Notes under the pieces: generated by a model
The model's input: only the letters and a program-made list of their open reading frames with translations
Database searches by the model: none
Told to the model about the DNA's origin: nothing
Part shown: one piece after another, positions 20,331 through 31,224 of the stretch
How the letters are laid out: each line of letters starts with the position of its first letter
Numbering within the stretch: position 1 is the stretch's first letter
Source: Talinum fruticosum
Lineage: Eukaryota > Streptophyta > Magnoliopsida > Caryophyllales > Talinaceae
DNA: 64,000 nt
Direction: 5' to 3'
Assembly (NCBI GenBank): GCA_021018815.1
Contig: JAITYX010000026.1
Location: forward strand, 4,898,001-4,962,000
Made by a program: the position numbers and the translations under genes

Positions 20331-21200
20331 CTACATAATCTATGTGCATTCACCGTATTCATTTCATTAATCGAACCCAAAAATGCACTAGAGGCCCTTA
20401 ATGAACCTGAATGGGTAGAGGCCATGCAAGAGGAACTCAATCAATTCAAGAGAAACCAAGTCTCGGACTCCGACCAACCGACCTTCCGACCACCCAGCTT
20501 ATAGGAACCAAATGGGTTTTCAAAAACAAACTGGATAAGGAGGGTGTAATAGTCGAAATAAGGCTAGACTTGTGGCTCAGTGGATATAATCAAGAAGAAG
20601 GAATTGATTGTGGGGAAACCTTTGCACCCGTAGCCATAATTGAAGCCATTAGAATACTCGTTGGCATTTGCATCCAAGCATGCATATTAAATTATATCAA
20701 ATGGATGTTAAGTGTGCGTTTCTCAATGGTTTTATTGAAGAAGAAGTCTATGTCAAATAGCCTCCTGGTTTTGAAAACTCGAATTTCCAAATCATGTTTT
20801 CAAACTTCAAAAGGCTCTCTATGGTCTTAAACTAGACCTCGAGCTTGGTATGAAAGACTCGAGTAGCTTCTTAGTTCAAAATGATTTTAAAAGAGGTCGA
20901 TCGACAAGACTCTCTTCATAAAGACCAAGGGGAAAGATTTCCTTATTGTTCAAATCTATGTTGATGATATTATATTCGGTGCTACTAATGAGTTTCGTGC
21001 CGAGAATTTTCTCGAGTTGATGAGTCAAGAATTCCAAATGAGCATGATGGGGAACTTAATTTCTTCCTTGGCTTGCAAATCAAACAAGACAAGGATGGAA
21101 TCTTTGTTCATCAATCTAAGTATACCAAGGAATTGTTGAAGAAATACAAACGTCAAGATGCAAAACACGCATCTACACCCATGAGCAAGCAAGATAAAGC
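20331..21200 (+). pseudogene. copia reverse transcriptase, broken (element 2)
   Basis: [18 protein letters not shown] marks the start (about 20405). The catalytic box IYVDDIIFGATNE lies at about 20956-20992 and KYTKELLKKYKRQDAKHASTP closes the domain. Frameshifts occur around 20500, 20740 and 20900. The sequence is closely parallel to RT of element 1. Confidence 0.86.
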
Positions 21201-21462
21201 TTTACTCGGACGAGAAAGGTAAAGCGATAGATCGTAAACTCTATCGAGGTATGATTGGATCATTACTATATCTTACTTCCAGCAGAGCCGGATATAATGT
21301 TCAGTGTTTGTCTATGCGCAAGATTTCAAGCTAATCCAAAAGAATCACATCTCACTACGGTGAAGAGAATATTCAGATATCTTGCAGGCACTCGTAATTT
21401 AGGTCTATGGTATTCCGGAGACTCGTAACCGACTCTTACCTGGATACTCGGACGCGGACTCA

Positions 21463-21471
21463 CGCAGGATA
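21463..21471 (+). repeat. left 9-bp TSD of MULE (cgcaggata)
   Basis: CGCAGGATA precedes the left TIR. The identical copy is at 22685-22693. No mismatch, so the insertion is relatively recent. Confidence 0.9.
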
Positions 21472-22684
21472 GGGAAGTTAATTTTTAGTACCCCGAGGTA
21501 TGCGACATTCATTTTTCAGTGGCCTCACCTTTTGACCTAATTTTAAGGTACCCTCACCGTTTGAATTTGTATAAAATAAGGCTTCACCGTCGGATAAGTG
21601 AGTGATAAGACAATTATACCCTTCATCAATGTTTGTCTTGCTTCGCAACTCTCTCTCTCTCCCTCTTTCAACCAAGCTCGGAACTCGTCTCTGCACCACC
21701 GAAGAAGAAGAAGAAGAAGAAGAAGGGCCAAATTTCTCCCTCTACTCAAGCACCGTCAAATAAGCACAACTCTTGGTTCCTTGCCTTCATTCACTCACCG
21801 ACGAGCACCGAATACCGCCACCGCCATCTTCCACCACTTCCTCCGCCGCCGACCAGTCACAGCCTTCCGGCCAGCCGCCCACCAGCTGCACCACCACCAT
21901 CAAGTACCACCAAATCACACTCCTCCCACTCACTCTCTCTCTTGCTACTGCCTCGGTTCGGCCCCCACGACGCCACCATGATGACCAAGCAACGGCCTCA
22001 TCTCTTCCACATCCCCAAGCTCCCTCCGGGGATATTATCCACATTAAAGAAGTAGTCCCATGAAGAATTGCCAGCTGCCCCCACGACGAATTGTTCGCCT
22101 CGAGCGGCGACGGAGGAGGTGCCCGGTTCTCGTCCGGTGGCGGCGGAGATGGAGGTGGCGGAACCTCAACAAAGCAACCCCACTTTCCATCCTACCCCCA
22201 ACAAGTACCGCCCTTACTTCCTCTCCTCCTCCTCAGCCTCGGCCACCTCATCTTTCTCCTCCTCGGGCCTCTTCATCCTCCTCCTCAATGGTGGCCTCCG
22301 AAACGGGCTTCCCGAGGGGTTGTGAAGCCGTAAACTCCGGCATCAAAATGGCGCGCTGGAGAGGAGCAGGAGGGGGCATGTCGGAGTCGGGAGGCGAGGC
22401 GGCGGGAGGACAGAGGTTGGAGGCGGAGGAGGGACGCCGGCTGAGAAGAGAGGATGGGACCGAGGGCGGGGACGCGAAGAGGGGCAATGAGAGAGAGATA
22501 GGGGGATAGAGTTCCGGAGAAAAAAAATTATGAAGGGTATAATCGTCTAATCACTTACTTACCAGAGATAAGGCCCTACTTTATACAAATTCAAACGGTG
22601 AGGGTACCTTAAAATTAGGTCAAAAAGGTGAGGCCCCGAAAAATGAATGTCGCATACCTCAGTGGTACTAAAAATTAACTTCCC
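21472..22684. mobile_element. Mutator-like (MULE) non-autonomous element with 9-bp TSD
   Basis: 1213 bp, bounded by about 155-bp terminal inverted repeats. The left end is GGGAAGTTAATTTTTAGTAC.. and the right end is its near-perfect reverse complement ..GTACTAAAAATTAACTTCCC. The 9-bp duplication CGCAGGATA flanks it (21463-21471 and 22685-22693), and removing element plus one TSD restores the RNase H gene. Long TIRs with a 9-bp TSD are diagnostic of Mutator-like elements. The interior (about 21630-22540) is GC-rich with Pro/Ser/Arg-rich low-complexity ORFs and no transposase. It may be a captured gene fragment (Pack-MULE), but I do not recognise a source. Confidence 0.92.
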
Positions 22685-22693
22685 CGCAGGATA
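22685..22693 (+). repeat. right 9-bp TSD of MULE (cgcaggata)
   Basis: Directly follows the right TIR (..AACTTCCC) and joins into CAAAGTTGATCGAAAG, the continuation of RNase H. Confidence 0.9.
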
Positions 22694-23511
22694 CAAAGTT
22701 GATCGAAAGAGCACATCCGGAGCGTGTCAATTTCTGGGTCAATCCCTAATATCTTGGCACTCAAAGAAGAAGAACTTAGTAGCTCTATCAACCGCCGAAG
22801 CCGAGTATATTGCCGCTGGAGCTTGTTGCGCTTAGATTCTTTGGATAAAGCAACACTTGAAAGATCTTGGACTATCATTCAAATCAGCACCTATCAAGTG
22901 TGACAACCAAAGCGCAATTAGCATCACCAAGAACCCCGTCCAAAGATTCGAAAACAAAGCATATCGAGGTCGATATCACTTCCTACGCGATTACTCGTAA
23001 AAGGTGATATTGAACTTGAGTTCATTCCTACTAATCTTCAATTAGCCGATATCTTTACTAAGCCTCTTGGTGAAGATCAGCTTTGCTTTATTTGGAATGA
23101 GCTTGGTATGTTAAATGCTTAATTATATGCTATTCTTATTCATTGCATAATTCTGTGTTATGTGATTTCATCGTTAATAACCATTAGTTCAGCTTGATTC
23201 AGTGATACTGGGCTGATAGTTATTTCGCGTTTCGAGTCACTCAGGAACCTTTCGAGTCAAACTCGGACGTAGAGAAACTTGGACTTCAAATTTTCTGAAA
23301 CTATCTCTAGATCAGTGGAGAATTTAGGATCATATTTTCAAAATCTTTCTCTTCTCTCTCGAGCGCCGGGATCGATATTAGCCGTGCATTTCTAACCGCT
23401 GGAATCTTAACCGTCGAAGAGAACCGTCACACCGGTCTTTGGTGACTGATGGACAAGCCGAGTTAGAACGGAGTTATACTTAACGGATAGTTGACGGGCG
23501 CGCTTATTTTC

Positions 23512-23520
23512 TATAAATAG
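23512..23520 (+). promoter_or_regulatory. internal TATA box before envelope-like ORF (element 2)
   Basis: TATAAATAG lies 243 bp before the ORF start (23755) and 390 bp after pol. It is preceded within 130 bp by AACCGTC, AACCGTCAC, AACGGAG and AACGGATAG motifs. A GTAAG donor-like site (about 23642) follows in the leader, as in elements 1 and 4. Confidence 0.6.
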
Positions 23521-23754
23521 CTTCTATTCATCTTCGTCTTGGTACTCTAAACTCCATCTCTCTCAAACGAAACCTTTCGCGAAAGATTACTACGTGAACA
23601 AATCATCCTTGATCGTCGCAAGTGTCGAAGAAGCCCTCTCTCGTAAGTTTCGACTCGCTCTCATCTTTTTCTTCTACATCTTTTTCGTTTCTTCTCTTCT
23701 ACCTCTCTTTCTCTTTCCTACTCGAAAGTTTCATCTTTCCTTCCTTCTCTCAAA

Positions 23755-25364
23755 ATGCCTAAAAGAGGAAACCATCCCGACTTCCAGGTCTCCTCATCTT
23801 CCAAAAGCCTCGCACCAATAAGCCGTAAAGCTCAACCTCCTCCAAACCCATTGTTACCCAAAGACCTTGTGTTGGACGACAAGTTCTTTCCTACAACCAA
23901 ATTTTCTTGGTTGTCCCACATTCAAACCAACTGGCGCATACAACTTTATGTGCTTCAGCGAGTTCATCTATCCCGAACTCGGTTTCGAGTTCTATACTCA
24001 CCTCACTCACTCCGAAAATGTTCTAACCTCTAGGGTTCGTAATATCACCGTTCGTCTAAACACCATCTCCTCCACCGCCTATTCAAGGTCTCCTCTCTTC
24101 TTGAACAAGTAACCCCATTCCTTTCATTGAAGTCGCCGACGACGTCTTTGAAAATTACGCAAAAGAATTCCCCGAGTCCCTGAAAAACTTTTCCGTGAGT
24201 CGCTTGAAGTCGAAGCTCGTCTTCCGTGCTTTCGCCGATGAGAACCTTTTTCTCACAACATTCCAGCAAGGAGAACCCCAACTCCAAGCATCTCAAAGCT
24301 CTCTTCGACATCCTTGAGGGATACGAAGTAGACCTCTTCCCTTCCATCATTAAGCGGATGGCCGCCGTGCCGCTCAACTCCAATCCAAGAACACCTCCCT
24401 TCCTTTCGGTGCTCTTCCGACCCTTGTTTTCAAACAATTCCAAGTTCCTCTCCCCTCGGACCCAAACGCCGTGTCCGAGGCCGCCGTTGTTGTCGGCAAA
24501 AAGGAACTCGCAGGGTACGGATACCAGAAACCGACCCCGGTGTCCGGGTTCACAACTCGTAGCCGAGGCCTCCTTCTCCACCTCGCACTCGTAAATCAAC
24601 CCCTCTCTCTCTCCCTCTCCACCTGGTGGTGCCTCCACCTCAGGTGCCTCAAAATCTCTCTCCGCTCTCTTGTCCCCTGTTTTTATGGACAACATCAGCT
24701 CCGTGTCTTCTAATTTCGTAGACATGCTCCGATCTTTCAAATCTGTTCTCCAAAATCTGACCATCAACCAAAAGATTGGTCAATCCCAAATCCGAGAGCA
24801 AGCAGTCTCTTGTTCTTGAGATGAAGGAACTGGTAAAGGAGTAGAAGGAGCTGGTCGAGCTCCTCGAGAGAGACGGTCCAAGGCGGCTCAGGACCATGAT
24901 GACTCGGACGCGTCTCAAGCGTCTTCGAGCCTGTGTCCAACCTCCTCGGACAGCGGGAAGAAGAAGAAGAAGCCGCAGATGCAGAAGCTGCAGACGCCGA
25001 GGAACCCGCGGCCGAGGCAGGTCCTTCCGGGCAAGGGGAGGAACACAAAGAAGAAGCAGTGGGAACCGCCGAGGATCGACCGCTCCACAAGCTCAAATAG
25101 CAGTACTCAGCTCGCACAGCTAGCCTGGGTGGGTCGAAGACCTAGCTACTCCAACGGGTTAAACAGAGCAGCCCCTCCAGCCTACTGAGGTTCCAAGGGA
25201 AGAACCCCTCGATCCACTCACTCCGGGTCAGCCACTCGGAGCCGAGCCCCGACGATAATCCCGGTTCTCCCTTCGCCGCGCTCAAGCACATCGTCAAGGT
25301 CATATCAGCGCCGGCGAACCTCCGCTCCCTCCGCCTCCACTCGTAAATCTCCCTCTCCCTCTTA
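23755..25364 (+). pseudogene. SIRE-type envelope-like ORF, broken (element 2)
   Basis: Starts MPKRGNHPDF, followed by LDDKFFPTTKFSWL. A frameshift near 23930 is followed by YNFMCFSEFIYPELGFEFYTHL in the next frame. A Pro/Ser-rich region (about 24540-24640) and a Lys-rich, coiled-coil-like segment (about 24780-25060) follow. Block order and length (about 1.6 kb) equal those of element 1. No hydrophobic membrane anchor is apparent. A long minus-strand ORF across it (24045-24767) is treated as a shadow. Confidence 0.72.
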
Positions 25365-25806
25365 GGCGCCATGCACCGAGTCACAATTCCTCGCTCCGCG
25401 TAGTCTTCTTCTTTCGAAATTTTTTTAATTTTTTGTTTTGTCCAGACATCTAAGTTGTACTACTTGCTCTTTTCTTCCCTTCTTTTTCTTGTTGTTTTTT
25501 GCTGAAAGGCAAGGGGGAGAAATAGAGTCGAAAAACTTGTTGTCTTGTTTAGGGGAGTTTTTCCGCCCTTTTGAATTTTAATGGATTAATGCATTTCATT
25601 ATTAACTTCGAGTTCATTATTGCTAGCATGTCTTTTCCGAGTTAATGTTAATTACTTAAAGCATACTTTATTTTTTTCTTGCTGTGATATATTAAGTATT
25701 GCTCGATCCATTGAGTATGTCTTACTACTCATCTCATGCGCAAACCACTCAGAATTAATTTTTTTCTCTAGCAAAGTTTCTGTTTAAGTATGGAATGCCT
25801 TTCATC

Positions 25807-25818
25807 AAAAAGGGGAGA
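25807..25818 (+). other. polypurine tract of copia element 2
   Basis: AAAAAGGGGAGA sits immediately 5' of the 3' LTR. The preceding ATGCCTTTCATC is shared with element 1. Confidence 0.82.
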
Positions 25819-25819
25819 T

Positions 25820-27390
25820 TGAAGACTCGACACTACGCTCAATACTTTTCCGAGTTGTATAAAAGGAATCAGTATAACAATCTCATACCTATAGAGTTTT
25901 CATTCCAAGGCATTCTCTCGTATCTCGAAACTTATTTGAGTAAAATAGTATCTTTTCTAAGTGATACAGACTCTTACTTATTATATTTCTTGCTTATCTC
26001 GTAAGCTGACTCGTAAAACCGGTTCTTTGTTCCGAGTCCAAGCTTCACTCGATTAATCGCAGATTGAATAGACCAGTATTTCGTCTTTTCTCACTTAGAA
26101 TCCGACTTGTGGTTATAAGTCCTATTTTGTTATAGTCAATATTCTTAGCTTGTTTCATGCTTAGTGTATATCAAGTTAATCCTCTCTCGATATTCTTTAT
26201 TGAACTTGATTTTTCGCTTAGACTAAGTCGGATGGAATTCCGAGTATCATGGATATTGGACTCGTAAAATTCCATTCCGTTTCGACTCGGATAATCGGTT
26301 GGTTTATTTATCGTAATTATTTTATTATCTTTGTCTAATCTTGGGCCAAAGTATTTTATACTTTGAGAACCAAAATTGATTTACTTTTATAGGTTATTCA
26401 ATCGAGAATACACTTTTCAAACTACAAAAGTAACCGGCTTCGTAACGTCAAATCACCAGCAGACATGGCTCTTCACCTTCTCTCGCTCCAGCCCCAGAGA
26501 TTGTGTCGTGGCCGTCTGTTTCCAAATCTGGAAAACTGGAATGCCAAGCTTAACGGTGGTTTCCACCTTATCTTTCAAGACACCGCTAATGGTTTTGGGA
26601 CTTCCAAGAGAGTTAAACCGTTGTCCAACGTTCATATTACAACGGATACTTTCCGAGTGACTCGTAAAGCTTATATCAACGGTCACAGAGGACTCTCGCC
26701 AGTAGATGAAGATAACGGCTACTCGCCCGGTCATCTATAAATAGAAGCTATCTCACAAGACTTGAAGGTTGCCGAACATATTGTTAATACACATACTTGC
26801 TCAAAGTTATTGTATTTACTTTCAATCTTCAACTTACAACTCCCACTCTGTAATTCATTACTTTCGAGTTGTAAGGTCTTGTACTCAGCTACAAACTCTT
26901 TCTTACATTCTTTGCAAGGTCCCTTGACTAAGCCGTAAGGGTTAACTCAGCTTAGTTGTCCCTAGCTGTAAGGGTTATCTTAGCTAGGAAGTACTAGATC
27001 GGATAAGGGAATTTCGAGTCTAGGAAAACTTGTATAGAGTTGTCTAAGGGAGCAACTCGGGTTCAATCAGCTCACGGTATTTTGTGGACTCAAAATAGTG
27101 AATTTGACTTCGTGTCTGGATTGACACGGTCCGTGGTTTTCTCGCTCCAGGAGGGTTTCCACGTAAATTCTAAGTGTTATCGTTCCGAGTTCATTCTAGA
27201 CTCTGACAGCTTTTATCGCTCTTGCTCTTTCGATTGATAGCCTTCGAGTCTAATCTTTTCGACCTCGTTGATAGACTCGTAATCTGTCTCTGTCTCTATT
27301 CTCGTGCAAAAGAGTTTGATTTTCTCAAGAATCTTCTATCACCCTATTCACCCCCTCTAGGGTGACTCGACTCTCCCCGAGCAAACCTTC
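25820..27390 (+). repeat. 3' LTR of copia element 2 (L3)
   Basis: 1571 bp. It begins TGAAGACTCG and ends CCTTC, with the terminal A of CCTTCA missing just before the TSD GAAGG (27391-27395). TATA box at 26736-26744. Four AACGG/CCGTT motifs lie upstream of it. Confidence 0.92.
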
Positions 27391-27523
27391 GAAGGAATGA
27401 AAGTTAGGTTTTTCGGTATGAGCCGAAGGCATCTCGGCCTCGGTCGGCGCCGGATTGCCACCTTCCGGCCGACATTGTCGCCTAGTTTACTCGTTGTTTG
27501 CTTCCGTTTGTTTTAGTGCTTAC

Positions 27524-28105
27524 CTGCAATAACGGAGGAGCTACCGCTTAAATTCGTTCCGCATTAGCTTCGACTCGGTCTAAACTAATGATTGTTTTAG
27601 CAACTACTAGTGGATTACGAGAACTATAATCCTCTAACCTGTTCCACAGTATAGCAAGTAACGCTGGTGCCAAGTCCTCGTGACCCCCTACTAGCAGGAA
27701 TCCTCCTAACTTGCAAGTGATTATAGCTCACCATCTCGGGAAGATGATGGACTCAAGCATAAGCATATACGTTGCAATAATGCTTCAACAGATTGGTTAA
27801 GCTAACATGATTCCCAATAAGGATCCACCCTAGATGCTTTTTACTTAAGTTTGGTAGATATTGGTACCTTTCATAGAAATTTTCTAAGGATTTGGGAACA
27901 ACCGGTTTTGTTCGCCTAAACCGCCTAATATGACATCGAACTCTTGAGGTAGGGGGCATAGTTCCTTATCCACGAACCTAAAGAAATGGTGTTGGTGATC
28001 TCAATAAGCTACAACAGCCCTTAAGAAAGGCCAATAAATTTTCACTTGGCGAATGCTAAAGAAGACATTTAGCCTATAATTGGTTAATTCAGTCATGAAG
28101 TCCAT
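27524..28105 (-). pseudogene. DUF7745-like gene, exon 1, antisense in Tat copy 2
   Basis: Starts MDFMTELTNYRLNVFFSIRQ at 28105, then IYWPFLRAVVAY and, after one stop, HFFRFVDKELCPLPQEFDVI. This is the best preserved N-terminus of the three copies and aligns with copy 4 (LFSIQQMKVHWNLLRAAMAF, FRFGDKELCPLPNEF). The exon ends at a CAG|GTAAGC donor next to 27524. The DUF7745 assignment rests on this signature only. Confidence 0.55.
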
Positions 28106-28191
28106 GGTTCTATGTATGGATGTAAGAAGAGGATATTTTGTGGCTAGGTGAAAGCTTTTGTGTGTGTATTTCTTATTGCACCGAGTGATCG

Positions 28192-28199
28192 TATTTATA
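28192..28199 (-). promoter_or_regulatory. TATA box of antisense DUF7745-like gene (copy 2)
   Basis: Minus strand GCGTATAAATACGATCACT lies 87 bp before the ATG at 28105, essentially identical in sequence and spacing to copy 1. Confidence 0.62.
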
Positions 28200-28635
28200 C
28201 GCGTTTTGTTGGAGTTCTTCGAATTCTACTATGATTGGAACAAGAAAGCACTACGGTCTTTATGGGACTCATGCATGGCCAGCCGTATTTCGTGCTTTCC
28301 AGCGGGCCCGAGCAGTCCTTAGTTATTTTTGTTTCTCGTCCCAACCTCGTGGAGCGTACCTTACCTAGGCTATGCACTTGAGATTTTCTATTTCTCTTTT
28401 TCTTATTTTCTTTTAGGGGGAATGAGGGCTAGTGCCCTTTTTAAAAATTTTGTCTTTGTATTTTTTTTATGTTTTGTGCATCATATTAATAAAAGAACAC
28501 ATTTTTAGTTTCGAGTCTTGCATTTCATCTCATTTCATAAGAGTCTACATTACAAAATAAATAATATATTAAAAAAACAAACACCCCACAAGAGGTCCAT
28601 GCATCGGCAAGTAGTGGAAGCAAGCAAGGAATTAT

Positions 28636-31139
28636 CTACGCATCGTCATTAGAGTCGTCATCGAAGATGTAATTCCCGAAGTCCTCCAAGACAGACATAG
28701 AGAATCGGCCACCTCCTTGGTCCCAAGATTGAAAAGCCCCATGCGATGGTCTGCTATAAGAAGACCGAGGGAAGTAAAGAGGATTCCCATGTCAATCGAA
28801 GGCTTGTAAGGGTAAGATGTTCAAGCTCTCCTTAGAGTGGCTAGGTCCCGCATAAGAGGTACTAGGTCCTACCTCGGACGCACTCCTATTATGAGTACGC
28901 TGCAAAGAGCGCTATGATGCGCCTTGTCTAGCATTACTACTAGAAGGCATTTGTTGTTCATGAGTTTGGGATGATCGCATTAGATAGATTACCGGAAGGA
29001 GTGGCTCTCAATCGGCGTTTCTTCAAGATCAAGGATGCGATTAGCAAATTACTAAAAGCTTAAAGAATTTAGCACTACACTTATTAAGGATGTACTCGAG
29101 AAGTAGAAAAAGATCGACTAGGAAAGAAATTCTTGATTCCACAAAGAGTTTACTACAATCTAATAGATATGGTCCTAGATTGCTCCCGGTCGTATCTGCA
29201 AAGTTTGTTTGAGAAGATCAATGAGGAAGATACTTTTAGCACGTAACTAAAAGGAAAGAGAACATAACTCTTATCCCTCACCAATTTCTAGGAAAGAGAT
29301 GCCTAACACATTCCTATTCCGGGATTTCAAGAATGGTAATGAAAGGAGGAGGTCCCCGGGCATAGTAACATCCACGTTAAGACTAGGGATATGGATGTTA
29401 GCAGGAGTGACCTGCCAAGGAAGAAAACATGACGATTAATTTCCATATAAGAGATTCAAAATTATAAAAGAGAAGTTGATAAGTTACTAGTTGGGTCATA
29501 ACGCGAGATGCATGATGGGCATAAGAGGTGTTAAATTCAGGAGTGATATAAATGGATACCCCACCATGGCCGCCGCTTACTTGACCGGAGAAAGGGAACA
29601 AAAATAGAACATAGTCGAACGAGGATCGCCTGGAAGAAATGGAGGCCACATGCTAACTCGCATTTGAGGAGTGACTATCTCCCGAAGATACCAACAAAAT
29701 CCCAAAGGACCTTCAAACAACATCATTTTCTTGCTCAATTCCCAGTGCCACAAGGATATTTTAAGGAAGTTGAAGTTGAGCCTAAGGATGGAAGTTGGCC
29801 TACATACAAGAATTATCAAGAAATCAGCAAGCAAGAATGAAAAACAACAAGAAAATGGACAAAAATCATGGATATAAGGGGCTAGACTGCACCACGGGCA
29901 TCCCCACAGGCAATGGTGCAGGCCATATGTATGACCAGAATGCTGAGAGTGTGTTGAAAAGTTCGTTTAGGCCTATTTAGGAGCAAATTTTGAGGGTAGA
30001 AGTAACATACTGAGTTAATGCGGCTGAGGGTTCACCTCAAAAGCCTATCTCATGTATTTTGGTTTGCTCAAGATTAATTTTAGCCCATGATACGGACGCC
30101 GGGGACACCAGTCGATTTGTTGAACGAGAGAGAAAGATGTGAAAAGTATTTATATAGCCACGGCTACATTTTGACAAGTGAAGTAAAAATTTTTATCCAC
30201 ATAAGATGAAAAGTACATATTGAAGAAATGATAAATTTGAGTATACCTCAATGATCTTCCATAAGCCGTTTAAAGGAAGATATAAGGTGAAATATGATTC
30301 TGGCCTTGTATGCGGCACACCGGCACGAAGACCCCTAATGAGGCAAGTATATGAAGAAGTACCCGAATTGAGCTCTTTTATTCTATTAAGATCCACTAGG
30401 TTCACCAAATAGTGAACATGAATCTTAGCGGCCTGATCGGAGAAGAGGATCATGCTCAAAAGAAGAGCAAGCACAACCTTCACTTGTGGTTGAGGAGAAT
30501 GTTGAGGCCATAAAACTTCATCCTCAAAAGCCTAAAAAGAATAGTATATTTGACGCTGTTATGGTGTGGAAATCGCTCAACTACAGGATCAAAGAGGTGA
30601 CGGAGGTAGTCACGGTTTTTGTACAAATTCCGGTCATAAGCTAAAGGTCCCATGAAAAGCCTAGAGTGGATAAAATATCAAAGTCAAAAGGAGTTATTGT
30701 CATCTCACCAAAAGGAAGATGGAATGTGTTGGAAGTATCCGAAAACCGCTGACCGACGACTTTAATAGGATCCCTCTCCCTCCTATTAAGGAGTTGGCAT
30801 AAAGCGATATAGAGAGGTCCAAACCCAGCATTGTACATGACTTTTTCAAGAGGAAAGTGCATCCTCTCCGATGCCTTTATAAACTTTGGGATGACTCCAC
30901 TCGCTGCGAATTGAGCCATTCTATAAGATAAAATCCAATAAGATTTTGGTTAAAAATTTACTCTAAATGAGCAAATGAAGAGGTTTAAGCCAATTAGCTT
31001 ACCGAAGACGAGATGGTAATTGAGGAAGCATGGCTTTCATCTTCAACGAGAAGATCACTAGGATCCCATTAACTTTGCGGATGCCATTCACACTCAAGGA
31101 AGGAGTTTTTCTTGCAGGGTGAGCTTGTCTTCTAGGAAT
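28636..31139 (-). pseudogene. PMD gene, antisense in Tat copy 2
   Basis: The start codon is lost: the position equivalent to the ATG of copy 1 reads ATT (31139), followed by PRRQAHPARK. Exon 2 has SGVIPKFIKASERMHFPLEK and the PMD core NTFHLPFGEMTITPFDFDIL. The Gln codons that are stops in copies 1 and 3 are intact here (..SPQPQVKVVL). VHYLVNLVDLNRIKEL follows. The C-terminus ends WDQGGGRFSMSVLEDFGNYI plus an acidic tail and a stop at 28636. The solo copia LTR at 31225 sits in the 5' leader and would separate the gene from its promoter. Confidence 0.75.
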
Positions 31140-31219
31140 TTTGGAGAAAGAGAAATTCTTGAGAACCAACTAGCTTTAGAGAAGGACCAAAGTAAGGAAA
31201 TGCACAAGTAGAGCAAGAG

Positions 31220-31224
31220 TAAGT
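31220..31224 (+). repeat. left TSD of solo copia LTR (taagt)
   Basis: TAAGT before the LTR versus CAAGT after it (32806-32810). One mismatch, of C/T type, suggests an older insertion than element 2. Confidence 0.65.

Larger units (their letters stand above)
21238..23122 (+). pseudogene. copia RNase H, split by MULE (element 2)
   Basis: The 5' part (RGMIGSLLYLTSSRA..., TRNLGLWYSGD) runs to about 21462. The 3' part restarts after the MULE with YKVDRKSTSGACQFLGQSLIS (about 22694), then ALSTAEAEYIAAGACCA, CDNQSAISITKNPVQ and the terminal ELGMLNA stop at 23122. The MULE lies between the equivalents of GYSDADYA and GYKVDRK. Additional stops are present. Confidence 0.87.
15275..27390 (+). mobile_element. 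Ty1/copia element 2, full-length, TSD gaagg
   Basis: A complete 12.1-kb SIRE-type element: 5' LTR (15275-16850), iMet-type PBS (16853), gag (16910), protease, integrase, RT, RNase H split by a MULE, internal TATA box, envelope-like ORF (23755), PPT and 3' LTR (25820-27390). Removing the 1.2-kb MULE gives about 10.9 kb, within the usual range for this lineage. The two LTRs are very similar. Many of their differences fall at CTCG-type motifs. It is inserted in Tat copy 2. All ORFs are interrupted, so it is not autonomous as read. Confidence 0.93.

Noticed and set aside
21598..22509. Several overlapping Pro/Ser/Arg-rich ORFs of 85-149 aa
   Set aside because: They are open in many frames at once on both strands, as expected of GC-rich low-complexity DNA inside the MULE. 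A Lys run comes from (GAA)n. Kept only as possible captured sequence.
24045..24767. Longest ORF in the window (240 aa, minus strand)
   Set aside because: It lies exactly opposite the envelope-like ORF of element 2. The sense strand has conserved blocks shared with elements 1 and 4, and the antisense frame shows no domain. The partial openness opposite element 1 (5194-5376) follows from shared codon composition.
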